A stretch of 64,000 bases of DNA from JBBSZK01 sp964428325 (GCA_964428325.1 CAYRXU010000001.1:1-64000); one strand, 5' to 3'. Shown: positions 49,851 to 58,821, numbered from the stretch's first letter. Numbers and translations: made by a program. The notes: generated from the sequence alone by a model not told the origin.

Positions 49851-50261
49851 GTGAAGAAAAGAGTGAATGGCTTTTGCGGCAATATCGAGAAGGAGACTTT
49901 GTCGAATTCTAACTTTAGGCGCGTGGTCTACACAGCAAAAAATAGTCAACTTGTAGTTATGTGTCTGAAGCCAGAAGAAGAAATCGGAATGGAGGTTCAC
50001 CCCCACAATGATCAGTTTCTGCGATTTGAGAAGGGTGAAGGCGTATGCATCATAAATGGGCATAAGCATGAAGCGAGTGAGGGTTTCGCGATAATCGTGC
50101 CTGCGGGAGCAAAACATAACATTGTAAATAGGTCTAAAAGGCGCGAGTTAAAACTCTATACCGTTTATTCTCCGCCTCATCATAAAGACGGTACGGTGCA
50201 TAAAACAAAGCAGCATTCTGACATGGATAAAGAAGAATTTGATGGCAACACAACTGAATAA
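49851..50261 (+). CDS. Cupin-domain protein
   Basis: The protein has a cupin barrel with GMEVHPHNDQFLRFEKGEG (His-x-His and Glu), then EGFAIIVPAGAKHNIVN with the third His of the metal site. Most small cupins of this kind bind sugars or act as isomerases or dioxygenases; the substrate is unknown. The start is uncertain: GTG 49851 lies about 26 nt after a TTTTAAAAA box (49821-49829), while GTG 49836 is also in frame. The first ~40 residues are weakly conserved. Confidence 0.78.
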   Translation: MKKRVNGFCGNIEKETLSNSNFRRVVYTAKNSQLVVMCLKPEEEIGMEVHPHNDQFLRFEKGEGVCIINGHKHEASEGFAIIVPAGAKHNIVNRSKRRELKLYTVYSPPHHKDGTVHKTKQHSDMDKEEFDGNTTE

Positions 50262-50291
50262 CTAAAACATTGCCAGTCCTGAATTTATTTT

Positions 50292-50678
50292 CTATTGGAA
50301 GAAAGCCGCAATTTGTTCCCTGAACAAGATGGATGCTATGAAGGCTGCGACAGATAATACGAGAATTATAGCAAGAACTGTTACGAGAATAACTGAGCCG
50401 TGGCCTTGCTGCGGTTTTGGTGGTTGGAATTGCTGAGGTTGGGGCTTTGGTTGAACACGTTGAACGAGTGGTTGCACAGGCGTAGCTGGCCTGTTGAGAA
50501 GATTGGGAGCAGGTTTGGTTGCTTGTTCAATGTAGACCGATCCAGTATCTAGATCGCGTGCCGCTTCTCGAACATCAGTATCTTTGTAGCCTGCTGTAAC
50601 AAAACTCTGAATGGCTGCTTCAATAGGAACGCCGCGCTCAAGTGCGTTTCTTAAGCCGCCAACTAGGTCCTCCCTCAT
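50292..50678 (-). CDS. Helical-module protein with C-terminal membrane anchor
   Basis: The 128-residue protein has an N-terminal helical module (residues about 5-42, LRNALERGVPIEAAIQSFVTAGYKD) related to the tail of the surface protein at 35348. A Pro/Gln-rich linker (about 62-98) follows, and a C-terminal membrane helix (about 102-122) anchors it with the N-terminus inside. It overlaps the RNase J stop (ATGA). It might recruit RNase J or another partner to the membrane; this is inference from coupling only. Confidence 0.7.
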   Translation of the reverse strand: MREDLVGGLRNALERGVPIEAAIQSFVTAGYKDTDVREAARDLDTGSVYIEQATKPAPNLLNRPATPVQPLVQRVQPKPQPQQFQPPKPQQGHGSVILVTVLAIILVLSVAAFIASILFREQIAAFFQ

Positions 50679-52012
50679 GCTAACTTAAGCTCCTGCGCGT
50701 TCGTCAGAATGTGAACTGTGGAATTCTTCTTGTAGCCCATCTCAACAGCCAGATCGAAACCTGCCTTCAGCTTACTAAAGTCTCCATGGGAAGGAATGAC
50801 GTGTTCTGGTTGAGTGAGTTTGATGAGGTCGCGCAGATCTTCTTTTCCGCCGTGTCCGCTTACGTGAACGTTGTCAAAGATACGAACGTGTTGTTTCTTG
50901 AGGCGCTTCTCTAGTTGTGCCCTGTTAAGCTCGTTGATAGGGGCAGGGATTGTCTTTGAAGAGAAAATAATATGATCTTCATTACCGAATTTGTAAGGCA
51001 GTTCATGTCGTGATATACGGTCTAAAACAGATCCGGGCTCGCCTTGGTGGCCCGTGCATACAAGAACGTATTTCTCTCTGTTCTTGGAAATACGATTAAG
51101 AATTTTTTCTGTTTGTTTTCTGTAGGACGACATGAAAATCTGACTTCTGAACGGTGCTTTGCCGACTGCATTGGCTGCGGAGACGTATTTGTTCAGACTT
51201 CGGCCAACAAATACTACTTCTCGATTGAGTTTGCGGCCAAACTCTACAATGGACTTGAGACGCGCGATATGTGAAGAGAACGTTGTGACAATCATACCCG
51301 CTTTTTGATTGTCAGTTGTGAAGAAAACATCTTCAAGCAAACCCCTTGCTATCTTTTCCGAAGGAGTTTTTCTATCGTCTGGTGCGTAGAGGCAGTCGAC
51401 AATCAAAGCCTTGACTCCGATCTTTGCCAACTCTTTCAGGCGACGGTAGTTTGGAGCATCTCCAAATGTCGGAGTGTTGTCTAGTTTGTAGTCGTTAGCG
51501 TAAAGAATGATGCCGTCAGGCGTATGGAGTGCGATTATGGTTGATTGGATAGTTGAGTGAGTCATGTTGATGAATTCTACTTTGTGATCTCTCGAGCCTT
51601 TGATTGTGTAGACTCCGTTAGGCCTTACAGGAATGAGAGGATTCTTGATTTGTTGTTTGTTGTCTTCAATGAGAGTCTTCAGAACTTCGATAGTGAAAGG
51701 CGTACTTAGAACAGGAGCGTTGTATCTTTGTGCTACATATTGAACAGCACCAACATGGTCAAGATGGGCGTGGGACACAAGCAGTGCGCGAACTTTGTTT
51801 CTGAGATTTTTTCTGTCTAGATATAAGTCGTCTGGGACTGCGCCGAGTGAACGCATGCCTCTTTCAGTTGGAATGCGTTCGCGTTCTTCGACACCCACAA
51901 TAGCCGGCAAGTAAAGACCAGCATCAAACAAGAAGACATCATTGCCTGACTCGATCGCAGTCATGTTCTTACCCACCTCGTTGTAACCACCAATTGTATG
52001 AATCTTAAGCAT
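50675..52012 (-). CDS. rnj: Archaeal RNase J
   Basis: The 445-residue metallo-beta-lactamase/beta-CASP enzyme has HAHLDH at 81-86, the NDYKLDNTPT segment, and beta-CASP motifs VCTGHQGEPGSVLDRIS and VSGHGGKEDL. Lack of KH domains separates it from aCPSF1 (43279). Archaeal RNase J is a 5'-3' exoribonuclease. It is co-translated with a membrane-anchored helical protein downstream. A TATA box near 52031-52042 (minus-strand AGCTATATAAAC) lies about 26 nt upstream of the start. Confidence 0.93.
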   Translation of the reverse strand: MLKIHTIGGYNEVGKNMTAIESGNDVFLFDAGLYLPAIVGVEERERIPTERGMRSLGAVPDDLYLDRKNLRNKVRALLVSHAHLDHVGAVQYVAQRYNAPVLSTPFTIEVLKTLIEDNKQQIKNPLIPVRPNGVYTIKGSRDHKVEFINMTHSTIQSTIIALHTPDGIILYANDYKLDNTPTFGDAPNYRRLKELAKIGVKALIVDCLYAPDDRKTPSEKIARGLLEDVFFTTDNQKAGMIVTTFSSHIARLKSIVEFGRKLNREVVFVGRSLNKYVSAANAVGKAPFRSQIFMSSYRKQTEKILNRISKNREKYVLVCTGHQGEPGSVLDRISRHELPYKFGNEDHIIFSSKTIPAPINELNRAQLEKRLKKQHVRIFDNVHVSGHGGKEDLRDLIKLTQPEHVIPSHGDFSKLKAGFDLAVEMGYKKNSTVHILTNAQELKLA

Positions 52013-52053
52013 CCATCGTTAAAGAACGAGACGTTTATATAGCTTTTTGGCAA

Positions 52054-52064
52054 AACTATAAATA
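52054..52064 (+). promoter_or_regulatory. TATA box of the HtrA-like gene
   Basis: ACTATAAATAG is centred about 26 nt before ATG 52086. The divergent RNase J gene uses a separate box at 52031-52042. Confidence 0.55.
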
Positions 52065-52085
52065 GCATTTTTCCTTCGACAAACC

Positions 52086-52913
52086 ATGCACCAGCATATC
52101 CGACGCCTGAAAGAGCATAGAAATGTGTTGTATGGTGCAGTGTGTTTTCTTTTCCTCATCCAGCTGGTGGCTTTGATTACACTCTCTGCTCAGCTTTCAC
52201 AAGTGCGAACGGCACAGATTGTTGCTGCTAGTGAAACGCAAAGAGCTCTTGATGAGGCGCAGGAAGCTAATCATTATCAGATACAAGAGATTGCACGTGT
52301 TGTAAGCACGCAACGTACTGATCTTGAAGGACAGATAACGCTCTTGCGAGCATCTAATGATTTTTCTGGAACGGTGAATAATGTTATTCGAGGAGTTGTG
52401 AGCATTAATACGGACAAATCTGCAGGAACAGGATTTATTGTTCATTCTTCCGGATATATTGTGACTAACCATCACGTGATTGCTGACGCTCAGAAGATAC
52501 AGGCGATCGATATTGCGGGCAAGACCCATGATGCAACCGTTGTCGCAGATGATAGCGCGAAAGATCTTGCTTTGTTGAAAGTGGATGGGACATTTGACGC
52601 CCTCTCGCTTGCTGATTCAGATAGAGTAGTCCTTGGAAGCAAAGTCATTGCCATTGGTAATCCTCTTGGTCTTTCTTTCAGCGTGACTGAGGGCATTGTA
52701 TCTGCAGTTGATAGACAAGGACCTAATGGGCTTGCGAACTATATTCAAACAGATGTTACGTTGAATCGTGGAAACTCTGGCGGGCCACTCATTAATACTG
52801 CTGGACAAGTTATTGGAGTGAACAACTTCAAGATAGGAGAAGCCGAAGGGCTTGGCTTTGCACTCGAGAGCAATATTGTGCGCGACTTCATCGCTTCGCA
52901 CGTTCCTAACTAA
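52086..52913 (+). CDS. Membrane-anchored S1C (HtrA-like) serine protease without PDZ
   Basis: The 275-residue protein has one N-terminal membrane helix (about 16-36), a helical stalk (about 37-90) and a trypsin-like protease domain. The triad is His130 (VTNHHV), Asp160 (AKDLALLKV) and Ser231 (GNSGGPL). HtrA-family proteins usually carry PDZ domains; none is present here. It faces outside and may degrade or process damaged surface proteins. It is followed by the Pop5 gene after 2 bp. Confidence 0.92.
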   Translation: MHQHIRRLKEHRNVLYGAVCFLFLIQLVALITLSAQLSQVRTAQIVAASETQRALDEAQEANHYQIQEIARVVSTQRTDLEGQITLLRASNDFSGTVNNVIRGVVSINTDKSAGTGFIVHSSGYIVTNHHVIADAQKIQAIDIAGKTHDATVVADDSAKDLALLKVDGTFDALSLADSDRVVLGSKVIAIGNPLGLSFSVTEGIVSAVDRQGPNGLANYIQTDVTLNRGNSGGPLINTAGQVIGVNNFKIGEAEGLGFALESNIVRDFIASHVPN

Positions 52914-52915
52914 CC

Positions 52916-53188
52916 ATGGCAAAAGTACCTTCAAGTGCGCGTCTGAACAGGAGATACCTCCTTGTGAGAGCGTCAAAGAGTAATGTAGAAGCTGCACTTA
53001 TGGAGTATCTAGGTGTGTTGGGCTGGTCCCGTGCTGCCCCTGTTTTTCTTAAAGAGACTCAAAAAGGACTTATCTTTGCGGTCAACCGTGAAGAGTTGCA
53101 ACATGTTGAGGCTGCTTGCGTTTTGTATAAGAATCCCATCCAGGTTCTGAAGGTTTCTGGGACGCTGAAGGGTTTGGGTCTGGCGTAG
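52916..53188 (+). CDS. rnp2: RNase P protein component 2 (Pop5-like)
   Basis: The 90-residue protein carries the Pop5/Rnp2 pattern SARLNRRYLLVRA at the N-terminus and a C-terminal VSGTLKGL. Its place immediately upstream of psmA and the exosome genes is the known archaeal superoperon order. It assists RNase P in 5' maturation of tRNA. It is shorter than the usual ~110-130 residues, missing part of the middle region. The match is moderate, so the family call relies partly on context. Confidence 0.75.
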   Translation: MAKVPSSARLNRRYLLVRASKSNVEAALMEYLGVLGWSRAAPVFLKETQKGLIFAVNREELQHVEAACVLYKNPIQVLKVSGTLKGLGLA

Positions 53189-53202
53189 ATCAAAACATCA
53201 CA

Positions 53203-53211
53203 AACCTTAAA
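53203..53211 (+). promoter_or_regulatory. TATA box of psmA
   Basis: CCTTAAATAG is centred about 46 nt before ATG 53254; the short leader that would result contains a possible SD, AGAGGA. Confidence 0.45.
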
Positions 53212-53253
53212 TAGACTGCAACGCAAGAATAGATATCTTAAGAGGATCTTACT

Positions 53254-53979
53254 ATGGAAATTCCTACTGAAATGCAGCATCAAGCTATGGGCTATGACCG
53301 TGCGGCAACTATGTTCTCGCCCGACGGACATTTGCTCCAGGTAGAGTATGCTGAAAAAACTGTTAAGCTTGGAAGCACAAGCATCGGGTTTGCCTGCAAG
53401 GAAGGCGTCGTTATTGTTTCTGATAGAAGAATTCGCGATAAGTTGATTGCTGCTGAGTCTGTTAACAAGATTTTCGAAGTTGATGAGCATGTGATTGCAA
53501 CTGCAGCAGGTATTTTGTCTGATGCGCGAATGCTTGTTGATGAAGCTCAGGTCGTTGCGCAGCAACATCGCGTAACTTATGGTTCTCCTATTGAGCCGCT
53601 TAATGTGATTCGCATGATTGCCGATAAGAAGCAGATGTTCACGCAATATGGCGGCTCGAGACCATTTGGCGTTGCCGTTATGATTGCAGGTACTAACAAA
53701 GGGAGATCGCACCTTTACACGTCTGATGTTACAGGCAACTTCTTTGCTTTCCGAGCTAATGCTATCGGAGAGAATGATGAGCAGATCAAGGAAATTTTGA
53801 GAAGCGAGTTTAAGGATGATATGACTATTGATGAGTGCATCAAGTTTGCCATGGGCATCTTCAAGAAGTTCATGAACAAGAACTTTGAGGTTGAGCGTTT
53901 TGACGTGGCTTATGTTCCAAAAGCAACTGGAAAGCTTGTGCGCATTCACGGCGATGCTTTGAAGAAGTTCGCGAAGTAA
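53254..53979 (+). CDS. psmA: 20S proteasome alpha subunit
   Basis: The 241-residue protein has the alpha-subunit N-terminal signature GYDRAATMFSPDGHLLQVEYA, which gates the channel, and lacks the catalytic threonine propeptide. Conserved segments TAAGILSDARMLVDEAQ and QYGGSRPFGVAVMIAG follow. It pairs with PsmB (45187). It heads the superoperon segment that contains SBDS and the exosome. The C-terminus ends in a short Lys-rich tail (ALKKFAK). Confidence 0.97.
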   Translation: MEIPTEMQHQAMGYDRAATMFSPDGHLLQVEYAEKTVKLGSTSIGFACKEGVVIVSDRRIRDKLIAAESVNKIFEVDEHVIATAAGILSDARMLVDEAQVVAQQHRVTYGSPIEPLNVIRMIADKKQMFTQYGGSRPFGVAVMIAGTNKGRSHLYTSDVTGNFFAFRANAIGENDEQIKEILRSEFKDDMTIDECIKFAMGIFKKFMNKNFEVERFDVAYVPKATGKLVRIHGDALKKFAK

Positions 53980-53985
53980 CGACAT

Positions 53986-53994
53986 CTTTATATA
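53986..53994 (+). promoter_or_regulatory. TATA box of the SBDS gene
   Basis: TTTATATAG is centred about 26 nt before ATG 54016. Confidence 0.55.
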
Positions 53995-54015
53995 GAACTC
54001 TTTTGAATTCTTGAT

Positions 54016-54690
54016 ATGACTATTGTTATGGCAAAACTTAAGGTCAAGAACAAGACTTTTGAGATATCGGTTGATTTTGAAGAGGCGATGAAGGTGCGAT
54101 CTGGAGCGGAAGACATTATCCGCGCTCTTAATTCGAACAGTATTTTCTATAATGCTAAAGAAGGAAGCGTTGCATCTAAAGCCGACTTAATGGAAGCTTT
54201 TGCTTCAACTGAACCTTATGCTATTGCTAAGACGATCATTATGAAGGGCGAGTTGCAGAAGCCACAGGAATTCAGAGACGCTGAAAGAGAGAACAAGATT
54301 AAGCAAGTCATGTCTTTGCTTTTGCGCAATGCTGTCGATCAACATGGAAGACCTTACACTGAAGATCGTCTAAAGAGAGCTATTCAGGAAGTACATTTCA
54401 ACTTTGACAATAGACCTGCTGATAGACAGATGCCAGAGTTGCTTGAGAAGTTGAAGACAGTTATTCCTATTCGTGTTGAGACTAAGAGAATTAAGCTCAT
54501 TATCCCTGCACGATTCTCAGGACAGGTTTATGGTTTGCTAAAGGATTACAAAGAAAGCGAAGACTGGCTTGGCAATGGTGACCTTCAAGCAATCATGAAT
54601 ATTCCTGCAGGTATGCAGCTTGATTTCTATGAGAAGCTCAACAATGTAACGCATGGTGCTGTTGTAAGCGAGGAACTTGCAGAAAAATAA
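54016..54690 (+). CDS. SBDS ribosome maturation protein
   Basis: The 224-residue protein has the three SBDS domains: an N-terminal FYSH domain (about 1-85), a central helical domain containing RENKIKQVMSLLLRNAVD, HGRPYTEDRLKRAIQE, and a C-terminal ferredoxin-like domain ending LQAIMNIPAGMQLDFYEKLN. It removes aIF6-like anti-association factor from the large subunit with an EF-2-like GTPase. It follows psmA in the superoperon with its own TATA box. An in-frame start five codons later (MAKLKV) is possible. Confidence 0.95.
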   Translation: MTIVMAKLKVKNKTFEISVDFEEAMKVRSGAEDIIRALNSNSIFYNAKEGSVASKADLMEAFASTEPYAIAKTIIMKGELQKPQEFRDAERENKIKQVMSLLLRNAVDQHGRPYTEDRLKRAIQEVHFNFDNRPADRQMPELLEKLKTVIPIRVETKRIKLIIPARFSGQVYGLLKDYKESEDWLGNGDLQAIMNIPAGMQLDFYEKLNNVTHGAVVSEELAEK

Positions 54691-54691
54691 T

Positions 54692-54922
54692 ATGTTGCCC
54701 CCTACATATAGACCGATAAAAAGAGAATATAGTGGAGAGGGTCCAACTCCCGAACAAGTTAGGAGAGCTTTACAATTGGCACGAGATCCTAATAGAGTTC
54801 CTGCCAGGCATATCCCCTCGGTTGATTTTCAGGCCGCAGCTCAACCTCTTCTTGATCACCTTGCAGATTGCCAGAGAATTACTGCTGAAGATTTAGCAAT
54901 GCGAATTGATTATAAAGACTAA
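54692..54922 (+). CDS. Unknown 76-residue protein within the exosome superoperon
   Basis: ATG 54692 follows the SBDS stop by 1 bp. The 76-residue product is soluble with TPEQVRRALQLARD and a C-terminal helix (QPLLDHLADCQRITAEDLAMRI). I do not recognise a family. It is not part of the superoperon in other archaea that I know of, so it could be a lineage-specific addition. Coding potential is moderate. Confidence 0.5.
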   Translation: MLPPTYRPIKREYSGEGPTPEQVRRALQLARDPNRVPARHIPSVDFQAAAQPLLDHLADCQRITAEDLAMRIDYKD

Positions 54923-54998
54923 ACGAAATCTTTAAAAAGCACTGGTTACAACTGAAAGAGTCGTTATACAGAAAAATCATTTGATTATTCTGTCTCGA

Positions 54999-55721
54999 AT
55001 GCCAATGAAACGAGCAACTGAGACATCGCAGGAAACTGCAAACACTAAATCTGAAGAAACACCTAGTAAGCGAAGAGCCGTTGTACCTGGCGAGATTGTT
55101 GTTTCTGGAGAAGACTATTTACCTGGAGAAGGTGTTCGACGCGATGGCGATAATGTTGTAGCTATTAGATTTGGCATGGCTGAAGTTATTGGTCATGTTG
55201 TGAAAGTAATACCTGTTTCAGGAGCATTCGTTCCACGACGTAATAACACAGTTCTTGGTCGCGTAAAGGACATTTCATTCAATGGATGGATTGTTGATAT
55301 TGATGCTGCTGGAAATGCATTCTTGCCTATTGCTGAATCGCCGCGCTTCGTGAACCAACATGAAATGGACCAGTTCCTTGCTATCGGAGACGTTATTTCT
55401 GCTAAGATTTGGAGCATCAAGGGCAAGGGTATTGACTTGATGATCAATGGAAACGGCCTTGGTAAGCTTGAAGGCGGTTATATGTTCAAAGTTAGCGCTA
55501 CACGCGTTCCACGCATCATTGGACGCGAGGGAAGTATGATTATGTTGATTAAGGAGCATACAGGTTGTTCTGTTGCTGCTGGTCAAAACGGATGGGTCTG
55601 GGTGCACGGACCTTCTGTTGAAGCTATGTTCCGAGCGCGAAAGGCTATTGAGTACATTGCTGAGAACGTTCACATTTCTGGATTGACAGATCACATGGAG
55701 GAGTGGTTCACTAAGAATTAA
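54999..55721 (+). CDS. rrp4: Exosome RNA-binding subunit Rrp4
   Basis: The protein has an N-terminal domain with VVPGEIVVSGEDYLPGEG, an S1 domain (about 70-150; GRVKDISFNGWIVDI) and a KH domain (VPRIIGREGSMIMLI). Rrp4 caps the exosome and directs RNA into the Rrp41/42 ring. ATG 54999 is chosen over TTG 54981; ATG 55005 is also possible. A TATA-like TTTAAAAA at 54932-54939 would give a leader of about 38 nt. It overlaps no neighbour but starts 76 bp after the 76-residue gene. Confidence 0.94.
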   Translation: MPMKRATETSQETANTKSEETPSKRRAVVPGEIVVSGEDYLPGEGVRRDGDNVVAIRFGMAEVIGHVVKVIPVSGAFVPRRNNTVLGRVKDISFNGWIVDIDAAGNAFLPIAESPRFVNQHEMDQFLAIGDVISAKIWSIKGKGIDLMINGNGLGKLEGGYMFKVSATRVPRIIGREGSMIMLIKEHTGCSVAAGQNGWVWVHGPSVEAMFRARKAIEYIAENVHISGLTDHMEEWFTKN

Positions 55722-55722
55722 C

Positions 55723-56421
55723 ATGACATTCAAGAGACACGACGGACGAAAGATGGATGAAATGCGACCAATGACAGCTAAAGTTGGAGTTATTCCAAAC
55801 GCTGATGGAAGCGCAAGTTTTGCATTTGGCGACACCGTTGCTATTGCTGCGGTTTACGGACCACGACAGCTACACCCGCAGCACATGCAGAACCCTGCTA
55901 CAGGTATTCTACGAGTGAATTACGATCTTTTGAGCTTCTCTGTATATGATAGAAAGAAGCCAGGTCCATCTCGAAGAAGCCAGGAAATCTCCAAAGTTAT
56001 TGAATGGTCGTTGCTTCCTGTTTTGGAGTTGAAGGAGTTCCCCAACACAGTTATTGACGTGCAAGTTTACATTCCACAGGCAGACGCAAGTACACGTGTT
56101 GCCGCTATTAACGCGGCTGCTCTGGCGTTGGCACATGCAGGAATACCGATGAAGGATTTGGTTTCAGCAGTATCTGTTGGTAAGCTTGACAAAGACCTTG
56201 TTGTTGATGTTGACAAGGAAGAGGAAGACTTCCATGAGGGTGAAGGGCCAACCGACTTCCCTATGGCTAAGATTGCTAACAGAAACGAGTTTACGTTGTT
56301 GCAGATGGATGGAAAGATCCAGCCAGAGCTTGTGAAGAAAGCCATTGCAATGGGTCAGAAGGCATGTAACGAAATTTATGAAGTTCAGCAGAAAGCCCTT
56401 AAGGAGGTAATTTCCCAATGA
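55723..56421 (+). CDS. rrp41: Exosome catalytic subunit Rrp41
   Basis: The 232-residue RNase PH-like protein has RHDGRKMDEMRPM, GSASFAFGDTVAIAAVYGPR, RVNYDLLSFS with Arg-rich loops, and VDKEEEDFHEGEG, with the acidic catalytic residues. It is the phosphorolytic subunit in the archaeal exosome ring together with Rrp42. It follows rrp4 after 1 bp and its stop overlaps the rrp42 start (ATGA). Confidence 0.96.
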   Translation: MTFKRHDGRKMDEMRPMTAKVGVIPNADGSASFAFGDTVAIAAVYGPRQLHPQHMQNPATGILRVNYDLLSFSVYDRKKPGPSRRSQEISKVIEWSLLPVLELKEFPNTVIDVQVYIPQADASTRVAAINAAALALAHAGIPMKDLVSAVSVGKLDKDLVVDVDKEEEDFHEGEGPTDFPMAKIANRNEFTLLQMDGKIQPELVKKAIAMGQKACNEIYEVQQKALKEVISQ

Positions 56422-57236
56422 CAGGAATGGAAGTAAGCAATGTAACTAAGCAATTCTTCAAGAAAGCTTTTGCTGAAGACAAGCGATACGATGGTCGAAA
56501 GTTGCTTGATTTGAACAAAGTTGATATTGAATATGGCGTCTCTAACAAGGCAGAAGGAAGCGCTCGTGTAAGACTTGGCAAGACTGAAGTTATTGCTGGA
56601 GTAAAGCTTGCTATTGGTACACCTTACCCTGATTCAAAGGACAAAGGAAATCTTGTTGTTTCTGGAGATTTACTACCGTTGGCTTCACCACGGTTTGATC
56701 TTGGACCTCCAGGATTTGATGGTATTGAAGTTCCACGCCTTGTGGACAGAATGATTCGTGAGTCTGGTATGATTGATTTCAAGAAGCTCTGTATCAAAGA
56801 AGGCGAGAAAGTATGGACCTTGTATGTTGACATCTATCCTATTAACGACGATGGTTCACTTGTTGATGCTGCAGGTATTGCTGCTGTTGCTGCTTTGAAA
56901 AATACTATTATTCCTGCTATTGACAAAGATGGCGCCATAGATTACGATAAAGAGTCTAAGGAGAAGTTACCTTTGTCAAAAGAGACTGTCCCGCTTTCGC
57001 TAACTTTCTACAAACTTGGCAAGAGCATCCTTTTGCATCCAACAAGAGAAGAGCAGGAAGCTTGCGACACTAAGGTTACATTTGGCGGATCTCACTGGAA
57101 CGGTCAGCTTATGATTAACTCATGTCAGAAGGGATGGGAAACAACTTTCACTGCAGATGAGATTAATCACATCGTGGACGTCTTCCCTAAGAAATACGAA
57201 GAGTTATATAAGCACATTTCTAAGGAGCTTAAATGA
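56418..57236 (+). CDS. rrp42: Exosome subunit Rrp42
   Basis: The 272-residue RNase PH-like protein has RYDGRKLLDLNKVDIEYGVS, the GSARVRLGKTEVIAGVK segment and a C-terminal WETTFTADEINHIVDVF. Rrp42 lacks the catalytic residues of Rrp41 but is needed for ring assembly and activity. Its ATG overlaps the rrp41 stop, and its TGA overlaps the rpoK start (ATGA), so the three genes are co-translated. Confidence 0.96.
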   Translation: MTGMEVSNVTKQFFKKAFAEDKRYDGRKLLDLNKVDIEYGVSNKAEGSARVRLGKTEVIAGVKLAIGTPYPDSKDKGNLVVSGDLLPLASPRFDLGPPGFDGIEVPRLVDRMIRESGMIDFKKLCIKEGEKVWTLYVDIYPINDDGSLVDAAGIAAVAALKNTIIPAIDKDGAIDYDKESKEKLPLSKETVPLSLTFYKLGKSILLHPTREEQEACDTKVTFGGSHWNGQLMINSCQKGWETTFTADEINHIVDVFPKKYEELYKHISKELK

Positions 57237-57619
57237 CAGCTAAACTACACGAGACATTCACAAAGTACGAGATTGCACGTATCATAGGAGCACGAGCATT
57301 ACAGATTGCTATGGATGCGCCTGTTCTGCTTAAAATTACCAAAGAAGAGTTGAACGCGATGCGCTTCGACCCATTGAAGATTGCTGAACGAGAATTTGAA
57401 GGAGATGTGTTGCCTATTAGCGTTTACAGACCTCTGCCAAAGAAGAGAATTGGTAAGTTGCTTGAACTTCGTGAGGAAAAGATCGATGATGAGAAAATTA
57501 TTGCTAAAGAGAAAGAAATTGAAGAAGAAATGAGTGAAAAGGCTCTTGAGCAGGGTTTCGCTGAAGAAGACGACACAGATGCTGTTCAGGAAGAATCTTC
57601 TGGTGAAGAAGAGCAATAA
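57233..57619 (+). CDS. rpoK: RNA polymerase subunit K (Rpo6) with acidic tail
   Basis: The 128-residue protein contains the Rpb6/omega core: LHETFTKYEIARIIGARALQIAM, then DAPVLLKI, and the C-terminal LPISVYRPLPKK. A Glu/Asp-rich tail (about 75-128) extends well beyond the usual ~60-residue subunit, a feature of some DPANN proteins. It promotes assembly and stability of RNA polymerase. It is co-translated with rrp42 and precedes enolase with its own TATA box. Confidence 0.92.
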   Translation: MTAKLHETFTKYEIARIIGARALQIAMDAPVLLKITKEELNAMRFDPLKIAEREFEGDVLPISVYRPLPKKRIGKLLELREEKIDDEKIIAKEKEIEEEMSEKALEQGFAEEDDTDAVQEESSGEEEQ

Positions 57620-57622
57620 AGA

Positions 57623-57631
57623 TTTATTAAT
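57623..57631 (+). promoter_or_regulatory. TATA box of the enolase gene
   Basis: TTTATTAAT is centred about 25 nt before ATG 57652. Confidence 0.55.
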
Positions 57632-57651
57632 CGCTTTCTGTTTTAGTTACT

Positions 57652-58791
57652 ATGTTGATTAAAGAGGTTAGTGCGCGCATCATTAAGGATTCGCGTGGTG
57701 AAAAAACGATTGAAGTTTGTGTTAATGGCGCTTCCGCTGCTAGTTCACCCTCGGGAAAATCTACGGGAAAATATGAGACGAAACCTTACTACAAAGATTT
57801 GAAATTTTGCGTTGATTTTCTGAATAATTGGAACGAGATGTTGCAGATACGGAAGTTTGATGATCTGATTCTTGTTGAAGACGTGATTAAGAAGAAACTG
57901 AAGATAAAAGAAGCGCGATTTTTTGGAGGCAATGCATTGTTTGCATTTGAGAGCGCCATATTGAAGGCGCTTGCTAGCGATAATGGAGTTGAATTGTGGC
58001 AAGTCGTTAATTCTCGTGCGAAGAAATTCCCGCGACCTGTTGGAAATGCTATCGGCGGGGGGCTACACACAAAGGCGAAAGTAAAGCCTGCATTCCAAGA
58101 GTTTCTGCTGATACCTCATGAAAAAACATTCAAAGCGAATGTTGAGATGATGCAGATGATTTATCGGTCTATTGGCACTCAGCTAGGTGCGAAAGATATC
58201 AATGATGAGGGAGCTCACGTTGCAGAGATTAACGACGAAGAAGCCCTCAAGATGCTTTCTGAATATAGCAAACAGATCGACATGGGAACAGACATGGCTG
58301 CCTCGAGTTTCTTTGAGAAGAATGTTTATGATTATGGCAAAGTTGATAGAACGCGGCCTGCACAAGCAGAACATGTTTGGAAGCTTGTGAAAGATTATGG
58401 CGTCTTTTATGTTGAAGATCCTATGCAAGAAGAAGATTTCTCGGGTTTTGCGAATGTGAAGAAGAATTGTCGCGAAGCTATGGTCGTTGGGGACGATTTG
58501 ACTGCAACACACATGGACAGACTTCAGCGAGCGATAAAAGAACGTTCAATATCCGGAATGATCGTTAAGCCGAATCAGAATGGCTCTCTGCTTGAAGTGC
58601 GGGACATTATGGAATTCTGTAAGAAACATAAGATAAAGACAGTTATGTCGCATCGGTCTGGAGAAACCATGGATGATGCTCTTGCCGATTATGCGTTTGC
58701 ATTTGGAGCGGATTTCATCAAATGCGGCATTGCAACACCTTGGAGAGAATGTAAGCTGAAGAGAATGATTGAGATTGAACAGCAGATTTAA
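57652..58791 (+). CDS. eno: Enolase
   Basis: The 379-residue enzyme converts 2-phosphoglycerate to phosphoenolpyruvate. It retains the substrate-loop region (ASSPSGKSTG), GGGLHTKAKVKPAFQEFLLIP, metal-binding DMAASSF, VEDPMQEEDF, GDDLTATH, the catalytic lysine in VKPNQNGSL (about Lys306) and SHRSGETMDD. It is shorter than the usual 400-430 residues because of deletions in the N-terminal domain. It follows rpoK, a common archaeal arrangement, and precedes S2. Confidence 0.94.
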   Translation: MLIKEVSARIIKDSRGEKTIEVCVNGASAASSPSGKSTGKYETKPYYKDLKFCVDFLNNWNEMLQIRKFDDLILVEDVIKKKLKIKEARFFGGNALFAFESAILKALASDNGVELWQVVNSRAKKFPRPVGNAIGGGLHTKAKVKPAFQEFLLIPHEKTFKANVEMMQMIYRSIGTQLGAKDINDEGAHVAEINDEEALKMLSEYSKQIDMGTDMAASSFFEKNVYDYGKVDRTRPAQAEHVWKLVKDYGVFYVEDPMQEEDFSGFANVKKNCREAMVVGDDLTATHMDRLQRAIKERSISGMIVKPNQNGSLLEVRDIMEFCKKHKIKTVMSHRSGETMDDALADYAFAFGADFIKCGIATPWRECKLKRMIEIEQQI

Positions 58792-58821
58792 AAACCCCTC
58801 AAACTAGGAGTTTTCAACATA

